Below, piece after piece: positions 24,854-34,171 of a stretch of 64,000 nucleotides of DNA. Position numbers and translations under genes: made by a program. Where the stretch lies: NCBI RefSeq assembly GCF_030823375.1, contig NZ_JAUSXB010000001.1, positions 3,162,001 through 3,226,000 of the forward strand, in the 5' to 3' direction. The first letter of the stretch is position 1. Every line of letters starts with the position of its first letter. The notes under the pieces are model-generated. The model did not search any database and was not told where the DNA came from. It saw nothing but the letters and a program-made list of their open reading frames with translations. This stretch comes from Pseudarthrobacter siccitolerans. GTDB taxonomy: Bacteria; Actinomycetota; Actinomycetes; Actinomycetales; Micrococcaceae.

Positions 24854-24896
24854 GGTAAAGTAGTGGGGCCCGTCACAGCGACCCCACTACTTTACC
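24854..24896. repeat. Perfect 15-bp inverted repeat between gudD and the MFS gene
   Basis: GGTAAAGTAGTGGGG (24854-24868) and CCCCACTACTTTACC (24882-24896) flank a 13-nt loop. No T-run follows on the coding (minus) strand. On the minus strand the loop region reads TCGCTGTGACGGG, close to TCGCTCTGACGG of the H20 loop, so it could be a distant member of that family. Confidence 0.8.
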
Positions 24897-24958
24897 GGAA
24901 GCTGCTTGGGGAGAGCAGCTTCGGATTCTGCCAGCGAAGGCCGGCAATCGGACGGCTC

Positions 24959-26287
24959 TTATCGAACGAGGCAGGGCCGCTTGGGGTCGAAGGACCAGCC
25001 GTCGATGTAGTACTGCATGCCGATGCTGTCGTCACGGGCGTCGAGGCCGTGCGCAAGGTACAGCTGGTGCGCCTTGTCCAGGGCTTCGCGGTCCAGTTCG
25101 ATGCCGAGGCCGGGGGCGTCCGGAACCTCGATGGCGCCGCCCCTGATCTGCAGCGGTTCCTTGGTGAGGCCCTGCCCGTCCTGCCAGATCCAGTGCGTGT
25201 CCAGGGCCGTGATCTCGCCCGGAGCCGCAGCACCCGTGTGGGTGAACATGGCCAGTGAGATGTCGAAGTGGTTGTTCGAGTGCGAACCCCAGGTGAGGCC
25301 GAACTCGTGGCACATCTGGGCCACCCGCACCGAGCCGTGCATGGTCCAGAAGTGCGGATCGGCCAGCGGAATGTCGACGGCGTTGCTGCGGATGGCGTGC
25401 GACATTTCCCGCCAGTCGGTGGCGATCATGTTCGTGGCAGTCTTCAGCCCGGTGGCCCGGCGGAACTCCGCCATGACCTCCCGGCCGGAGAAGCGCCCTT
25501 CAGCGCCACAGGGATCCTCGGCGTAGGCTACAATGCCCTGCATCCGCTTGCCCAGCCGGATGGCTTCATCCAGGAGCCAGCCGCCGTTGGGGTCCAGGGT
25601 TACCCGGGCTTCGGGGAAGCGCTTGGCCAGAGCCGTGACAACGTCCACCTCGTCGTCGCCGGACAGCACGCCGCCCTTGAGCTTGAAGTCGCTGAAGCCG
25701 AACCGTTCCTGTGCTGCTTCGGCCAGCGCGACGACGGCGTCCGGCGTCATGGCCTCCTGGCGCCGGAGCTTTTCCCACCGGTCAGCCGGGGCTTCCTCCA
25801 CGAGGTACGGCAGGTCCGTGCGCGCGTGGTCGCCGATGAAGAACAAGTAACCCAGCATGGGTACAGAGCTGCGCTGTTGCCCGTCGCCCAGCAGTTCAGC
25901 AACAGGCAAGCCCAGGTACTGGCCGTGAAGGTCCAGCAGGGCTGACTCGACGGCGGTCACGGCGTGCACCGTGGTGCGCAGGTCGAAGGTCTGCAGGCCA
26001 CGGCCGCCGGCGTCGCGGTGGGCGAACTCAGCCGCGACCTCGCGCAGCAGGGAGCGGTAGCGGGCCACCGGCTGGCCGTTGATGAGCGCGCCGGCTTCCT
26101 CGATGGTGGTGCGGATCTTCTCGCCGCCGGGGACCTCACCCAAACCGGTGCGGCCGTCCGAGTCGGTGATGATGACGATGTTGCGGGTGAAGAAGGGGCC
26201 GTGCGCGCCGCTGAGGTTCATCAGCATGCTGTCATGGCCCGCCACCGGCACTACTTCGATGCGGGAGATGGTGGGCTGGTTGCTCAT
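24959..26287 (-). CDS. gudD: Glucarate dehydratase
   Basis: Enolase-superfamily enzyme that dehydrates D-glucarate to 5-dehydro-4-deoxy-D-glucarate. Family features include [14 protein letters not shown] (catalytic Lys pair region), [12 protein letters not shown] (metal Asp), [30 protein letters not shown] and [18 protein letters not shown] (catalytic His/Asp). At 442 residues it has the usual GudD length. Its start overlaps the preceding dehydrogenase stop by 4 bases (ATGA), so the two are translationally coupled. Confidence 0.95.
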   Translation of the reverse strand: MSNQPTISRIEVVPVAGHDSMLMNLSGAHGPFFTRNIVIITDSDGRTGLGEVPGGEKIRTTIEEAGALINGQPVARYRSLLREVAAEFAHRDAGGRGLQTFDLRTTVHAVTAVESALLDLHGQYLGLPVAELLGDGQQRSSVPMLGYLFFIGDHARTDLPYLVEEAPADRWEKLRRQEAMTPDAVVALAEAAQERFGFSDFKLKGGVLSGDDEVDVVTALAKRFPEARVTLDPNGGWLLDEAIRLGKRMQGIVAYAEDPCGAEGRFSGREVMAEFRRATGLKTATNMIATDWREMSHAIRSNAVDIPLADPHFWTMHGSVRVAQMCHEFGLTWGSHSNNHFDISLAMFTHTGAAAPGEITALDTHWIWQDGQGLTKEPLQIRGGAIEVPDAPGLGIELDREALDKAHQLYLAHGLDARDDSIGMQYYIDGWSFDPKRPCLVR

Positions 26288-27897
26288 GCGCCGACCTCAG
26301 CATTCTCTGCAGCGGGGACCACTTCGCCGTCGATCCTTCGGTTCAGGTGCCAGGGGTTGGCGTCCTGCAGCGGGACCGGCAGCAGTTCCTGGGGCAGGTT
26401 CTGGTAGGCGACGGGGCGGAGGAACCGGTTGATGGCGAGCGTTCCCACGGAGGTGGTGCGGGAGTCGGAGGTGGCCGGGAAGGGGCCGCCGTGGACCATG
26501 GCGTGGCCGACTTCGACGCCGGTGGGCCAGCCGTTGACGATGATGCGGCCCACTTTCTGCTCGAGGGCCGGGATCAGGGGCGCCGCCGTCGGGTAGTCCT
26601 CTTCGGTGAGCTGCAGGGACGCGGTGAGCTGTCCTTCGAGCCGGTTGACGGCCGCGATGAGTTCTTCCACGGAGCCGTAGCGGATGACGAGGCTTGCGGC
26701 GCCGAAGATCTCCTCGTGGAGGACGTGGTTGGACACGAAGTCTTTGACCTGGGTGCCGAAGATGGTGGGCGCCGGGGCGTTTTTGGTCGCCCCTGCAAGG
26801 CCCTGGCCGATGAGGTCCACGCCTGCTGCGCTGCCCAGTGCTTCCGTGCCGGCATTCCATGAGCCGGCGATTCCTTCGGTGAGCATCGTCTGGCCTGCGC
26901 AGGCGGAAACAGCACGGCCGACGGCGGCAGCGAGTTTGTCGCCCAGCTCACCTTCGGGGGCGAACAGCAGTCCGGGGGAGGTGCACAGCTGGCCCGAGCT
27001 GCCGGTGACGGCGGTAACATACTGCTGCGCCAGCGCGTCGATTTTTTCGGCGGAGCCGTTCAGGGCGCCCGGGAACACGAACACCGGGTTCAGCGACGAC
27101 ATCTCCGCGTAGACCGGAATGGGCTCGCGGCGTGCGGCAGCGGTGCGCATCAGTGCGATGCCGGCACTTTGTGAGCCGGTGAAGCCCACTGCCTTGATGG
27201 CCGGGTCTGCCACGAGGGCCTGGCCGATGCTGCTGCCCGGGCCGTATACCAGGGAGAAGACTCCATGGTGGAGGCCGCAGTCCTTGACGGCTTTGGCGAC
27301 GGCCTGGCCAACGAGTTCGCCGGTGCCGGGGTGGGCATTGTGGGCCTTGAAGACTACGGGGCAGCCGGCGGCGAGGGCCGAAGCGGTGTCTCCGCCCGCC
27401 GTCGAGAAGGCCAGCGGGAAGTTGCTGGCGCCGAAGACGGCAACGGGGCCGAGCGGGATCTGACGCTGGCGGATGTCCGCCCGGGGCAGGGGAGTGCGTT
27501 CGGGCAGGGCCGGATCCACGCGGACGCCACGGAAATCACCCTGGCGGACGACGGCCGCGAAGAGCCGCAGTTGGCCGGTGGTGCGTGCCCGTTCGCCGGT
27601 CAGCCGGGCCGCGGGCAGCCCTGTTTCCTGGCCGGCGCGGATGATGAGTTCGTCGCCGATGGCGTCAATGTTGTCCGCGATGGCCTCCAGGAAACCGGCG
27701 TGGGTCTCCGGGTCCAGCGTCGAGAAGGACGGGTAGGCGGCGGCAGCGGCGGCGGTGGCTTCGGCGAGCTGGTCCCCGGTAATCAGGGAGTAGGCGGGAT
27801 CGAGCTGTTCGTTCGTGGCGGGATTGAAGCCGAAGGCTGTTTTTCCTTCGCCGACGACGGGCTGTCCGGCGATCAGGGAGTGTCCGGTGAGGGTCAC
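26284..27897 (-). CDS. Aldehyde dehydrogenase, 2,5-dioxopentanoate (2-oxoglutarate semialdehyde) type
   Basis: NADP-type aldehyde dehydrogenase expected to oxidise 2-oxoglutarate semialdehyde to 2-oxoglutarate, the last step of glucarate breakdown. Nucleotide-binding segment [24 protein letters not shown], then [13 protein letters not shown] (catalytic Glu) and [14 protein letters not shown] (catalytic Cys). Length 537 fits this subfamily, longer than classical ALDH. It sits between kdgD (53 bp upstream) and gudD (4-base overlap), which supports the substrate. Confidence 0.9.
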   Translation of the reverse strand: MTLTGHSLIAGQPVVGEGKTAFGFNPATNEQLDPAYSLITGDQLAEATAAAAAAYPSFSTLDPETHAGFLEAIADNIDAIGDELIIRAGQETGLPAARLTGERARTTGQLRLFAAVVRQGDFRGVRVDPALPERTPLPRADIRQRQIPLGPVAVFGASNFPLAFSTAGGDTASALAAGCPVVFKAHNAHPGTGELVGQAVAKAVKDCGLHHGVFSLVYGPGSSIGQALVADPAIKAVGFTGSQSAGIALMRTAAARREPIPVYAEMSSLNPVFVFPGALNGSAEKIDALAQQYVTAVTGSSGQLCTSPGLLFAPEGELGDKLAAAVGRAVSACAGQTMLTEGIAGSWNAGTEALGSAAGVDLIGQGLAGATKNAPAPTIFGTQVKDFVSNHVLHEEIFGAASLVIRYGSVEELIAAVNRLEGQLTASLQLTEEDYPTAAPLIPALEQKVGRIIVNGWPTGVEVGHAMVHGGPFPATSDSRTTSVGTLAINRFLRPVAYQNLPQELLPVPLQDANPWHLNRRIDGEVVPAAENAEVGA

Positions 27898-27920
27898 GAT
27901 GGTTCCTCCTAGGGGGGATG

Positions 27921-27962
27921 GATCAGGAGACAGTGCTCAGGAGACGGTGCTCAGGAGACGGT
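27921..27962. repeat. 14-bp tandem triplication over the kdgD stop
   Basis: Three adjacent 14-bp units (GATCAGGAGACAGT, then GCTCAGGAGACGGT twice). On the coding minus strand each contains ACCGTCTCCTGA or ACTGTCTCCTGA, so the kdgD stop TGA is followed by two more copies of the same Val-Ser-stop context. Confidence 0.85.
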
Positions 27963-28865
27963 GGCGATGAGGGCTTTGAGGTCCGCGAAATCCTGCTCCG
28001 CAAGGTTCTGCAGCGGCGGGCGGACAGGGCCTGCGGAGCGGCCGATAGCATCGAGCCCCGCCTTGACGATGGACACCGAGTAGCCTTTCACGCGGTCGCG
28101 GATGTCCAGGTACGGGATCACGAAGTCGTTGAGCTTCTTGTTGACGGCCACGCGGTCGTTGTTGCGCACGTCCTGGTAGAAGTCCAGGGCGAACTGCGGA
28201 ACGAAGTTGTACATGGCGCTGGAGTAGGTGCTCATGCCGAGCTGCAGCAGGGGAAGCGCGAAGGTTTCGGCCGTGGGCAGGCCGCCGAGGTAGAAGAGCC
28301 GGTCGCCGAGCTTGGCGTAGACGCGGGCATCGTGCTCGAGGTCTCCCACGCCGTCCTTGAAACCGATGAGGTTTTCGTGCCGGTCGGCCAGCGTCGCCAC
28401 GGTGGTGTCCTTGTAAATGGCGTTGGCCCGGTTGTAGATGATGACACCCAGGGACGTGGCGCGGCACACCGCGCTGACGTGCTCAACCAGGCCGGCCTGG
28501 TCCGCTTCGGTCAGGTACGGGGGCAGCAGGAGGATGCCTTCGGCACCGGCTGCTTCGGCAGCCGTCGCGTTCTCGATGGCCTGGGCAGTGGACCCGCCCG
28601 CGGAGGCGAGCACAGGAACGCGGCCGCCCACTTCCTCCACGGCGGTGCGGACCACGTGGGCGGACTCCGCCGGCGTCAGCGAAAAGCCTTCGCCTGTGCC
28701 GCCGGCCGCGAAGAGGCCGGCGACCGGGAAGCTAGCCTGCCACGCCAGGTGCTTGCGGTAGTTTTCCTCATCGAACTGCAGCGCCGCGTCGAATGAGGTC
28801 ACGGGGAAGGACAGGAGCCCTTCCTTGAGAATGTCCGCCAGTTCCTGGGGTGAGTGCTTTGCCAC
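27951..28865 (-). CDS. kdgD: 5-dehydro-4-deoxyglucarate dehydratase
   Basis: DapA/NAL-superfamily aldolase-like enzyme that dehydrates and decarboxylates 5-dehydro-4-deoxy-glucarate to 2-oxoglutarate semialdehyde. Schiff-base Lys lies in [11 protein letters not shown] (~residue 170); the family motif [13 protein letters not shown] (~55-67) and the [10 protein letters not shown] segment are present. 304 residues. It is the first gene of the kdgD - aldehyde dehydrogenase - gudD - MFS transcript, with a LysR-type site in its promoter region. Confidence 0.94.
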   Translation of the reverse strand: MAKHSPQELADILKEGLLSFPVTSFDAALQFDEENYRKHLAWQASFPVAGLFAAGGTGEGFSLTPAESAHVVRTAVEEVGGRVPVLASAGGSTAQAIENATAAEAAGAEGILLLPPYLTEADQAGLVEHVSAVCRATSLGVIIYNRANAIYKDTTVATLADRHENLIGFKDGVGDLEHDARVYAKLGDRLFYLGGLPTAETFALPLLQLGMSTYSSAMYNFVPQFALDFYQDVRNNDRVAVNKKLNDFVIPYLDIRDRVKGYSVSIVKAGLDAIGRSAGPVRPPLQNLAEQDFADLKALIATVS

Positions 28866-28935
28866 GGTGTGGTCCTCCGGTAAGTGCGCCTTTCGGCGGC
28901 GCGCTGATGATTCCTTTCCAGACTAGGAGCGGCGC

Positions 28936-28955
28936 TGATGCCTGTCTAAGTGCAT
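28936..28955 (-). promoter_or_regulatory. Candidate LysR-regulator site at the kdgD promoter
   Basis: On the minus strand CTTAGACAGGCATCA matches CTTAGACAAGCATCA upstream of tctC at 14 of 15 positions. Within it ATGC and GCAT flank 10 nt (ATGCACTTAGACAGGCAT). TAGACA could serve as a -35 with TAGTCT 17 nt further downstream. Confidence 0.6.
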
Positions 28956-29006
28956 TTTTATATGTATTGATACCTTGGGAGCATGATGTCACGCTGAGGC
29001 GGGAAA

Positions 29007-29891
29007 CTACTCCATCGAGAACTCCAGGTCCCGCAGGAGGCGTGACAGTGCAGGGTTGGTGATCCTGCGGTTCCAGAGCGCGTGCAGTTCCACCTGCTCA
29101 CCTTCGCCCACTGCAAGCGGCAGGAACTCCACACCCTTGATGCCCAGCAGGGTGGCTGAATGGGGCACGAAGGCCACTCCCCGGTTGGCCGAAACCAGCG
29201 ACACCATGGTGAGGATCTGGCTGACGGTATGCACAACATTGGCGTGCCGGATCGGCAGCATCCGCACCACGAGGTCGTAGAAGTAGCGGGCCTGGGTGGG
29301 TGAATGCATGATCAGGGGTTCGTCTTTGAAGTCCTCCGGAGTGATGTCCCGGCCCAGCAGCGTCAACGGATGCCCGGTGGGCGCGGCCATGACCAGGGAT
29401 TCCCGGTACAGCAGATGCGAATCGAAGGTCTCGCTGTCGAAGGGTGGACGGGCCAGGCCAAGGTCGAGCTCGCCGGTCAGCAGGCCGCTGAGCTGGTCCC
29501 CCGTCACCAGCTCCTGGAGATCGATGTCCACTTCCGGGATGATTCCGGCGAGCTCTTCGAGCAGCGGCCCCAGGATGCTGAAGCCGCTGGCCGCGGTGAA
29601 ACCGATGCGCAGGATGCCGGAGCGTCCTGAGGCGATCCGGCGGGCGGTCACCGGCGCCCGTTCGGCCAGCGCCATCAGGCGCCGGGCTTCATCCAGGAAC
29701 GTCTGCCCGGCGGACGTCAGCTGGACTTTCCTGTTGTCGCGCTCCAGCAGTTCCGCCCCGATGATCTTTTCCAGTTTTTGGATCTGCCGGCTCAGCGGCG
29801 GCTGGGTCATATTCAGTCGCTCGGCGGCCCGGCCGAAATGCAGCTCCTCGGCTACGGCGATGAATCCGGCCAGCTGGTCGAAGGTAAACAT
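29007..29891 (-). CDS. LysR-family transcriptional regulator
   Basis: 294 residues. N-terminal winged helix-turn-helix (FIAVAEELHFGRAAERLNMTQPPLSRQIQKLEKIIG, ~residues 10-45) and C-terminal type 2 periplasmic-binding fold (~90-290). It lies between kdgD, read in the same direction, and tctC, read divergently. Both neighbours carry the same candidate operator, so it probably controls both in response to glucarate or a catabolite (inference from context). Its own start lies 19 bp from the tctC-side operator, so autoregulation is likely. Confidence 0.9.
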   Translation of the reverse strand: MFTFDQLAGFIAVAEELHFGRAAERLNMTQPPLSRQIQKLEKIIGAELLERDNRKVQLTSAGQTFLDEARRLMALAERAPVTARRIASGRSGILRIGFTAASGFSILGPLLEELAGIIPEVDIDLQELVTGDQLSGLLTGELDLGLARPPFDSETFDSHLLYRESLVMAAPTGHPLTLLGRDITPEDFKDEPLIMHSPTQARYFYDLVVRMLPIRHANVVHTVSQILTMVSLVSANRGVAFVPHSATLLGIKGVEFLPLAVGEGEQVELHALWNRRITNPALSRLLRDLEFSME

Positions 29892-29910
29892 GATGCCTTC
29901 CGGGTATCAA

Positions 29911-29942
29911 ATGATGCTGATTTGGGCTTAGACAAGCATCAT
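29911..29942. promoter_or_regulatory. Candidate LysR operator in the lysR - tctC divergent region
   Basis: Perfect inverted repeat ATGATGCT (29911-29918) and AGCATCAT (29935-29942) separated by 16 nt. The right half includes CTTAGACAAGCATCA, which recurs before kdgD. Confidence 0.7.
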
Positions 29943-29958
29943 AACGGCTCCCTACACT
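29929..29958 (+). promoter_or_regulatory. Candidate promoter of tctCBA-usp
   Basis: TAGACA (29929-29934) and TACACT (29953-29958) are 18 nt apart. The -35 overlaps the right half of the LysR operator, the usual arrangement for activation. The tctC ATG follows at 30033 with GAGGAG upstream. Confidence 0.55.
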
Positions 29959-30032
29959 CGTTCGAGCAAGCCGAAGTGATTCGGTTCACAGCACCGTCCG
30001 GGAGCATCCCGGAGTTTTCATGAGGAGTTCCA

Positions 30033-31034
30033 ATGAAGCACTTCCCCACACGCCGTTCGGTCCTCGGCGCGGCTTCGGCCATTACGCTGCTGGCCATGAC
30101 CGCTTGCGGCAACGTCGCCGGCGGCCAGGCCAAAACCGCCGATTATCCCTCCGGGCCCATCAACCTCACGGTGGGCCAGGCAGCAGGCGGCAGCACGGAC
30201 CTCATTGCCCGCGCGCTGGCCGAAGGCGCCTCCAAGACCTTGGGCAAGCCCGTGCCCGTAGTCAACAAGCCCGGCGCCAACGGTGCCCTCGCCACCAAGG
30301 AAGTTGCCGGCAAGCCCGCCGATGGGCAGGAACTGGTCCTGCTGACCGCTTCGCTGATCACCATCACGCCGCTGGCTGTCTCGCCTGACGAAGCGGTCAA
30401 CATCGACGACCTGGACATCATCGCCGGACTGTCCCAGGACGACTACGTCCTGGTGGCCAGCCCCGGCTCCGGCTTTAAGTCCTTCAAGGACGTGACCGAC
30501 GCCGGCCGCAGCGTTACCTTCGGCACCACCGGCGTTGGCACCGGCAGCCAGCTGGCCCAGACCGTGCTCTTCAAGCAGGCCAACGTCACCGGCACCGACA
30601 TCCCCTTCGACAGCGGCAAGCCGGCGCTGACGGCGGCCCTGGGCAACCAGGTAGAGCTCGCCACCATCCAGCTCGGTGAGGCCATGCCGCAGATCCAGGC
30701 CGGCAAGGTGTCTCCGCTGCTGGTCTTCTCCGAAGAGCGCAACAGCTTCCTTCCGGACACCCCCACCGCCAAGGAAGCAGGATATGACGTTCCGGTGGCG
30801 CAGTACCGTGCGGTCGCCGCTCCCAAGGGCACGCCCCAGGAGGTCAAGGACAAGCTGTACGGGGCATTCCAGGAAACCTTCAAGTCGGACGCCTACAAGG
30901 AATTCAACAAGAAGAACATGCTGACCCCCAAGGAAATCCTCGGCGCGGAAGTTGTGACCGAGTGGAAGGAATACGCAGCGAAGTACAAGGAACTGGTGGA
31001 GAAGTACGGCATCAGCCTGAGCGGAAATAAGTGA
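30033..31034 (+). CDS. tctC: Tripartite tricarboxylate transporter substrate-binding lipoprotein
   Basis: Extracytoplasmic solute receptor of a TTT system. A lipoprotein signal (lipobox MTAC, Cys26, in TLLAMTACGNVAGG) leads to a TctC/Bug fold: NLTVGQAAGGSTDLIARALAEG, PVVNKPGANGALATKEVAG and GTTGVGTGSQLAQTVLF. The ligand is not evident; the divergent glucarate genes suggest a sugar acid or related carboxylate. GAGGAG ribosome binding site. It is the first gene of a four-gene operon. Confidence 0.92.
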   Translation: MKHFPTRRSVLGAASAITLLAMTACGNVAGGQAKTADYPSGPINLTVGQAAGGSTDLIARALAEGASKTLGKPVPVVNKPGANGALATKEVAGKPADGQELVLLTASLITITPLAVSPDEAVNIDDLDIIAGLSQDDYVLVASPGSGFKSFKDVTDAGRSVTFGTTGVGTGSQLAQTVLFKQANVTGTDIPFDSGKPALTAALGNQVELATIQLGEAMPQIQAGKVSPLLVFSEERNSFLPDTPTAKEAGYDVPVAQYRAVAAPKGTPQEVKDKLYGAFQETFKSDAYKEFNKKNMLTPKEILGAEVVTEWKEYAAKYKELVEKYGISLSGNK

Positions 31035-31624
31035 TCCCTGTGACAGGAACACCCGCAGTACCCGCCGGAGGCAGCAGCGCGGCTGCCGCCTCCGGCGGGG
31101 ACGCCCCCCACAGCCTTCCCGGTGACGTCCTGGACGACCTCACACCCGAGCAGCTTGCGGCACAGTGGGAGGAAGAAAAGCCGCCCGCGGCCGGTCCCCT
31201 CGCAAACGCAGCCTCCTCACTGGTGGTCATCGGTGTGGGCATTGGCGCCGTAGTCCTCTCCATTGCCATGGGGCTGGGCACTCCGGAGAAGCCGCAGCCA
31301 GGCCTCTGGCCGTTCATCATCAGCGTTGTCATGGTGGCCCTCGGGCTGTTCCAGCTGATAGCCGGCCGGCGCAACCGCGATGCCGAGAAATTCACGCGGA
31401 TGTCCGCCGCGCCGCTGACCGGCCTGGTAACCCTCGCCGCCATGGTGGCCCTGATGCCGCTGATCGGTTTCGAGCTGCCGGCCCTGGTCCTGTGCATCAT
31501 CTGGATGCGCTTCCTGGGCGGGGAAACCTGGCGCTCCACCCTCGTGGTCAGCGCGGCCGTCGTCATTGCCTTCTACGGCATTTTCGTCCTTGCACTCAAC
31601 ACCTCCATTCCCCACCTCTTCTAG
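31031..31624 (+). CDS. tctB: Tripartite tricarboxylate transporter TctB subunit
   Basis: Small membrane subunit of the TTT system, 197 residues. An Ala/Ser/Gly-rich N-terminal tail of ~60 residues precedes four membrane helices (SSLVVIGVGIGAVVLSIAMG; LWPFIISVVMVALGLFQLIAG; LTGLVTLAAMVALMPLIGF; TLVVSAAVVIAFYGIFVLAL). The GLWPFIIS segment is characteristic of TctB. The GTG start overlaps the tctC stop by 4 bases. Confidence 0.88.
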   Translation: MIPVTGTPAVPAGGSSAAAASGGDAPHSLPGDVLDDLTPEQLAAQWEEEKPPAAGPLANAASSLVVIGVGIGAVVLSIAMGLGTPEKPQPGLWPFIISVVMVALGLFQLIAGRRNRDAEKFTRMSAAPLTGLVTLAAMVALMPLIGFELPALVLCIIWMRFLGGETWRSTLVVSAAVVIAFYGIFVLALNTSIPHLF

Positions 31625-31633
31625 GAGACCTAC

Positions 31634-33181
31634 GTGGATTTTCTGAATCCCGTTATCAACGGATTTACGGTTGTCCTGGAGCCGACCAACCTCCTTTACT
31701 GCCTGATCGGCGTCGTCATCGGCATGCTGATCGGCGTGCTGCCCGGACTGGGGCCCGCGGCAACCATCGCCATCCTTCTTCCGCTCACGTACAACGTGGA
31801 GCCCGTCACGGCCATCATCATGCTGGCCGGCATCTTCTACGGTGCACAGTACGGCGGCACCATCACCTCGGTGCTTCTGAGGCTCCCCGGGGAGGCCTCC
31901 TCGGTAGTGACGGTCTTTGACGGCTACCAGATGGCCAAGCAGGGCCGGGCCGGCACCGCCCTCGGCCTGGCATCCATCGGCTCCTTCATTGGTGGCACCG
32001 CCTCCATCATCGGACTGACATTCCTCGCCCCGCTGGTGGCCAGTTTCGCGCTGGACTTTGGTCCGCCCGAGTACACAGCCCTGGCATTGCTGGGCATCCT
32101 GCTGGTAGCCACCATCAGCAATGGTGCCAAAGCCAAGGCCCTCATCGCCGCGGCCCTGGGCCTCCTGCTCGCTACGATTGGCCGGGACATCTTCACCGGC
32201 GAAAGCCGGTTCACCTTCGGCAACCTGCAACTCGCCGACGGCATCGACTTCGTGCCCATTGCGATGGGCATCTTCGGCCTCGGCGAGATCCTCTACAACC
32301 TGGAGGAACGGCACCGCGCGGCCAAGGCGCCGTCGAAGGTCACCAACGTCTGGCCCTCTCGGAACGACCTCAAGCAGGCCTCCGGAGCCATCGGCCGCGG
32401 ATCCGTGCTGGGCTTCTTCCTCGGCATCCTTCCCGGCGGTGGCGCGACTATCGCTTCGATGGCCTCCTATGCGATGGAAAAGAAGCGCGCCAAGCAGCCG
32501 GAACGGTTCGGCAAGGGCGCGCCGGAAGGTGTGGCAGGGCCGGAAACCGCCAACAACGCGGCAGCGACGTCGTCGTTCATTCCGCTGCTGACGCTCGGGA
32601 TACCGGCCAACGCCACCATGGCGCTGATGTTCGGTGCGCTGCTGATCCAGGGCGTTACGCCCGGTCCGCAGCTCGTTGAGCAGAACCCGGAGCTCTTCTG
32701 GGGCGTGGTGAACTCCATGTACATCGGCAATATCCTGCTCCTCATCATGAGCCTGCCGCTGGTGGGAATCTTCGTGAAGATCCTCCGCGTCCGGGCCGCC
32801 ATCCTGGCGCCCGTCACCGCCCTCATCACGCTGTTGGGCGCCTACACCATCAACAACAGCATGTTCGACGTCACGCTCGTGGTCGTTTTCGGCATCGTCG
32901 GCTACCTCATGAAAAAGTTTGGCTTCGAACCAGGCCCCCTGGTGCTGGCCTTCGTGCTCGGCGAACTGCTTGAAAGCTCGATGCGCCGCTCCCTGCTGGT
33001 CTTTGGCGGTGACCCGTCGGGCTTCTTCGGGCGCCCCATCTCCGCCACGCTGCTGGTGGTGTTCGTCCTGGTGGCTGTCCTGCCCGCCATCCGCACCGCC
33101 ATCGCCAAACGCAAAGGCACGACGGCGTCCGCCAGCGCAGCCGCCGAGGGCGCCGCCCACACGATCAAGGAGAAGGTATGA
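31634..33181 (+). CDS. tctA: Tripartite tricarboxylate transporter TctA permease
   Basis: Large permease of the TTT system, 515 residues with about 11-12 helices. Diagnostic segments are GVVIGMLIGVLPGLGPAATIAILLPLTY near the N-terminus, FYGAQYGGTITSVLLRLPGE, and GFFLGILPGGGATIASMASYAMEK with GVAGPETANNAAATSSFIPLLTLGIP in the second half. GTG start 9 bp after tctB. Its stop overlaps the usp start by 4 bases. Confidence 0.94.
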   Translation: MDFLNPVINGFTVVLEPTNLLYCLIGVVIGMLIGVLPGLGPAATIAILLPLTYNVEPVTAIIMLAGIFYGAQYGGTITSVLLRLPGEASSVVTVFDGYQMAKQGRAGTALGLASIGSFIGGTASIIGLTFLAPLVASFALDFGPPEYTALALLGILLVATISNGAKAKALIAAALGLLLATIGRDIFTGESRFTFGNLQLADGIDFVPIAMGIFGLGEILYNLEERHRAAKAPSKVTNVWPSRNDLKQASGAIGRGSVLGFFLGILPGGGATIASMASYAMEKKRAKQPERFGKGAPEGVAGPETANNAAATSSFIPLLTLGIPANATMALMFGALLIQGVTPGPQLVEQNPELFWGVVNSMYIGNILLLIMSLPLVGIFVKILRVRAAILAPVTALITLLGAYTINNSMFDVTLVVVFGIVGYLMKKFGFEPGPLVLAFVLGELLESSMRRSLLVFGGDPSGFFGRPISATLLVVFVLVAVLPAIRTAIAKRKGTTASASAAAEGAAHTIKEKV

Positions 33182-33582
33182 GCATCATCGTCGGATTCGT
33201 CCCCACCCCGGCAGGCGAGGCCGCCCTCGCGGCCGGCATCGCCGAAGCGAAGCTCCGCCAGCAGGACCTGTTCATTGTGAACTCCGCCCGCCAGGGCGCC
33301 CTGGTGGACAAATCAGTGGCCACCGAGGACGTCCTGGCCCAGGCAGCCAAGCGGGCCGCCGACGTCGGAGTGACGGCAACTGTCATCCAGCCGCCCTACC
33401 AGCACGATCTGGCGGACGAGTTCCTCGACGTCGCAAGGGAAGTGGATGCCTCGCTGATTGTCATCGGCCTGCGGCACCGCACCCAGGTGGGCAAGTTCAT
33501 CCTGGGCAGCCACGCACAGCAGATCCTGATGCAGGCTGACCGCCCGGTCCTGGCCGTCAAGGCAGACGGCGGGCACTTCTAG
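33178..33582 (+). CDS. UspA-family universal stress protein
   Basis: 134 residues, one Usp domain. The ATP-binding pattern G-2x-G-9x-G-S/T is present as GLRHRTQVGKFILGSHAQQIL (~residues 99-119). ATG overlaps the tctA stop by 4 bases, so it is co-translated with the transporter. UspA proteins coupled to transporters (for example TeaD with a TRAP system) modulate transport; the same is plausible here. It ends in a 4-base overlap with the convergent NUDIX gene. Confidence 0.9.
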   Translation: MSIIVGFVPTPAGEAALAAGIAEAKLRQQDLFIVNSARQGALVDKSVATEDVLAQAAKRAADVGVTATVIQPPYQHDLADEFLDVAREVDASLIVIGLRHRTQVGKFILGSHAQQILMQADRPVLAVKADGGHF

Positions 33583-34055
33583 GATTGCCCCTTGACGTGC
33601 TCCACCAGCGCGTCAAGGACCGGCAGTTGGCCCTTGACCAGTTTGAGCCGGGCCTCCGGTTCCGGAAACCAGCGGGCGTCATCGATTTCCGGGTACTGCT
33701 GGATCCGGCCTGAACCCTTGGGCCACTCCAGCGGAAAGGTATTGCTGACGATCTTCCCGGGCTGGAAGTCCTGCTCCGCAGCGTAGACAGTGATGATCTT
33801 GCGGGAGGGCTGCCGGAACTCTCCGAGGTGCGCGTAATCGGCGGCAGGTGGGGGAGTTCCCATCTCCTCGGCGAACTCCCGGAGGGCGGCCGCCAGCGGA
33901 TCCTCGTCCTCCGTGTACTCGCCTTTCGGAATGGACCAGGCATGGGCATCCTTGCGCGCCCAGAAGGGCCCGCCCATGTGGGCTATCCACACCTCCACAG
34001 TGCCTGGGTCCGTGCGCCTGTACAGAAGGAGTCCTGCACTCCGAACCTGCATCAT
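33579..34055 (-). CDS. NUDIX hydrolase
   Basis: 158 residues. The Nudix box begins with Gly45 in PKGEYTEDEDP and ends REFAEEMG (59-66), matching the Gx5Ex7REUxEExGU pattern. The N-terminal MMQVRSAGLLLYRR and WIAHMGGPFWARKDAHAWSIPKGEY resemble the branch that includes diadenosine-polyphosphate and NTP hydrolases. Substrate unknown. It sits alone between convergent usp and a small plus-strand gene. Confidence 0.88.
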   Translation of the reverse strand: MMQVRSAGLLLYRRTDPGTVEVWIAHMGGPFWARKDAHAWSIPKGEYTEDEDPLAAALREFAEEMGTPPPAADYAHLGEFRQPSRKIITVYAAEQDFQPGKIVSNTFPLEWPKGSGRIQQYPEIDDARWFPEPEARLKLVKGQLPVLDALVEHVKGQS

Positions 34056-34171
34056 GCCTCCGTCCTGGACGTGAATTTCATAAGATTCCTAACCGCCGTC
34101 AGACGTTAACGTGCAGTTCACAGCCCTGCTTTAGGTTATTCCTTCAGGCACTCTGCTCGAAGGGACCCGTC

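Noticed and set aside
31217-33160. 647-codon open frame antisense to tctBA
   Set aside because: His/Glu/Asp/Gly-rich translation typical of the antisense frame of a membrane protein gene; no start signal or family.
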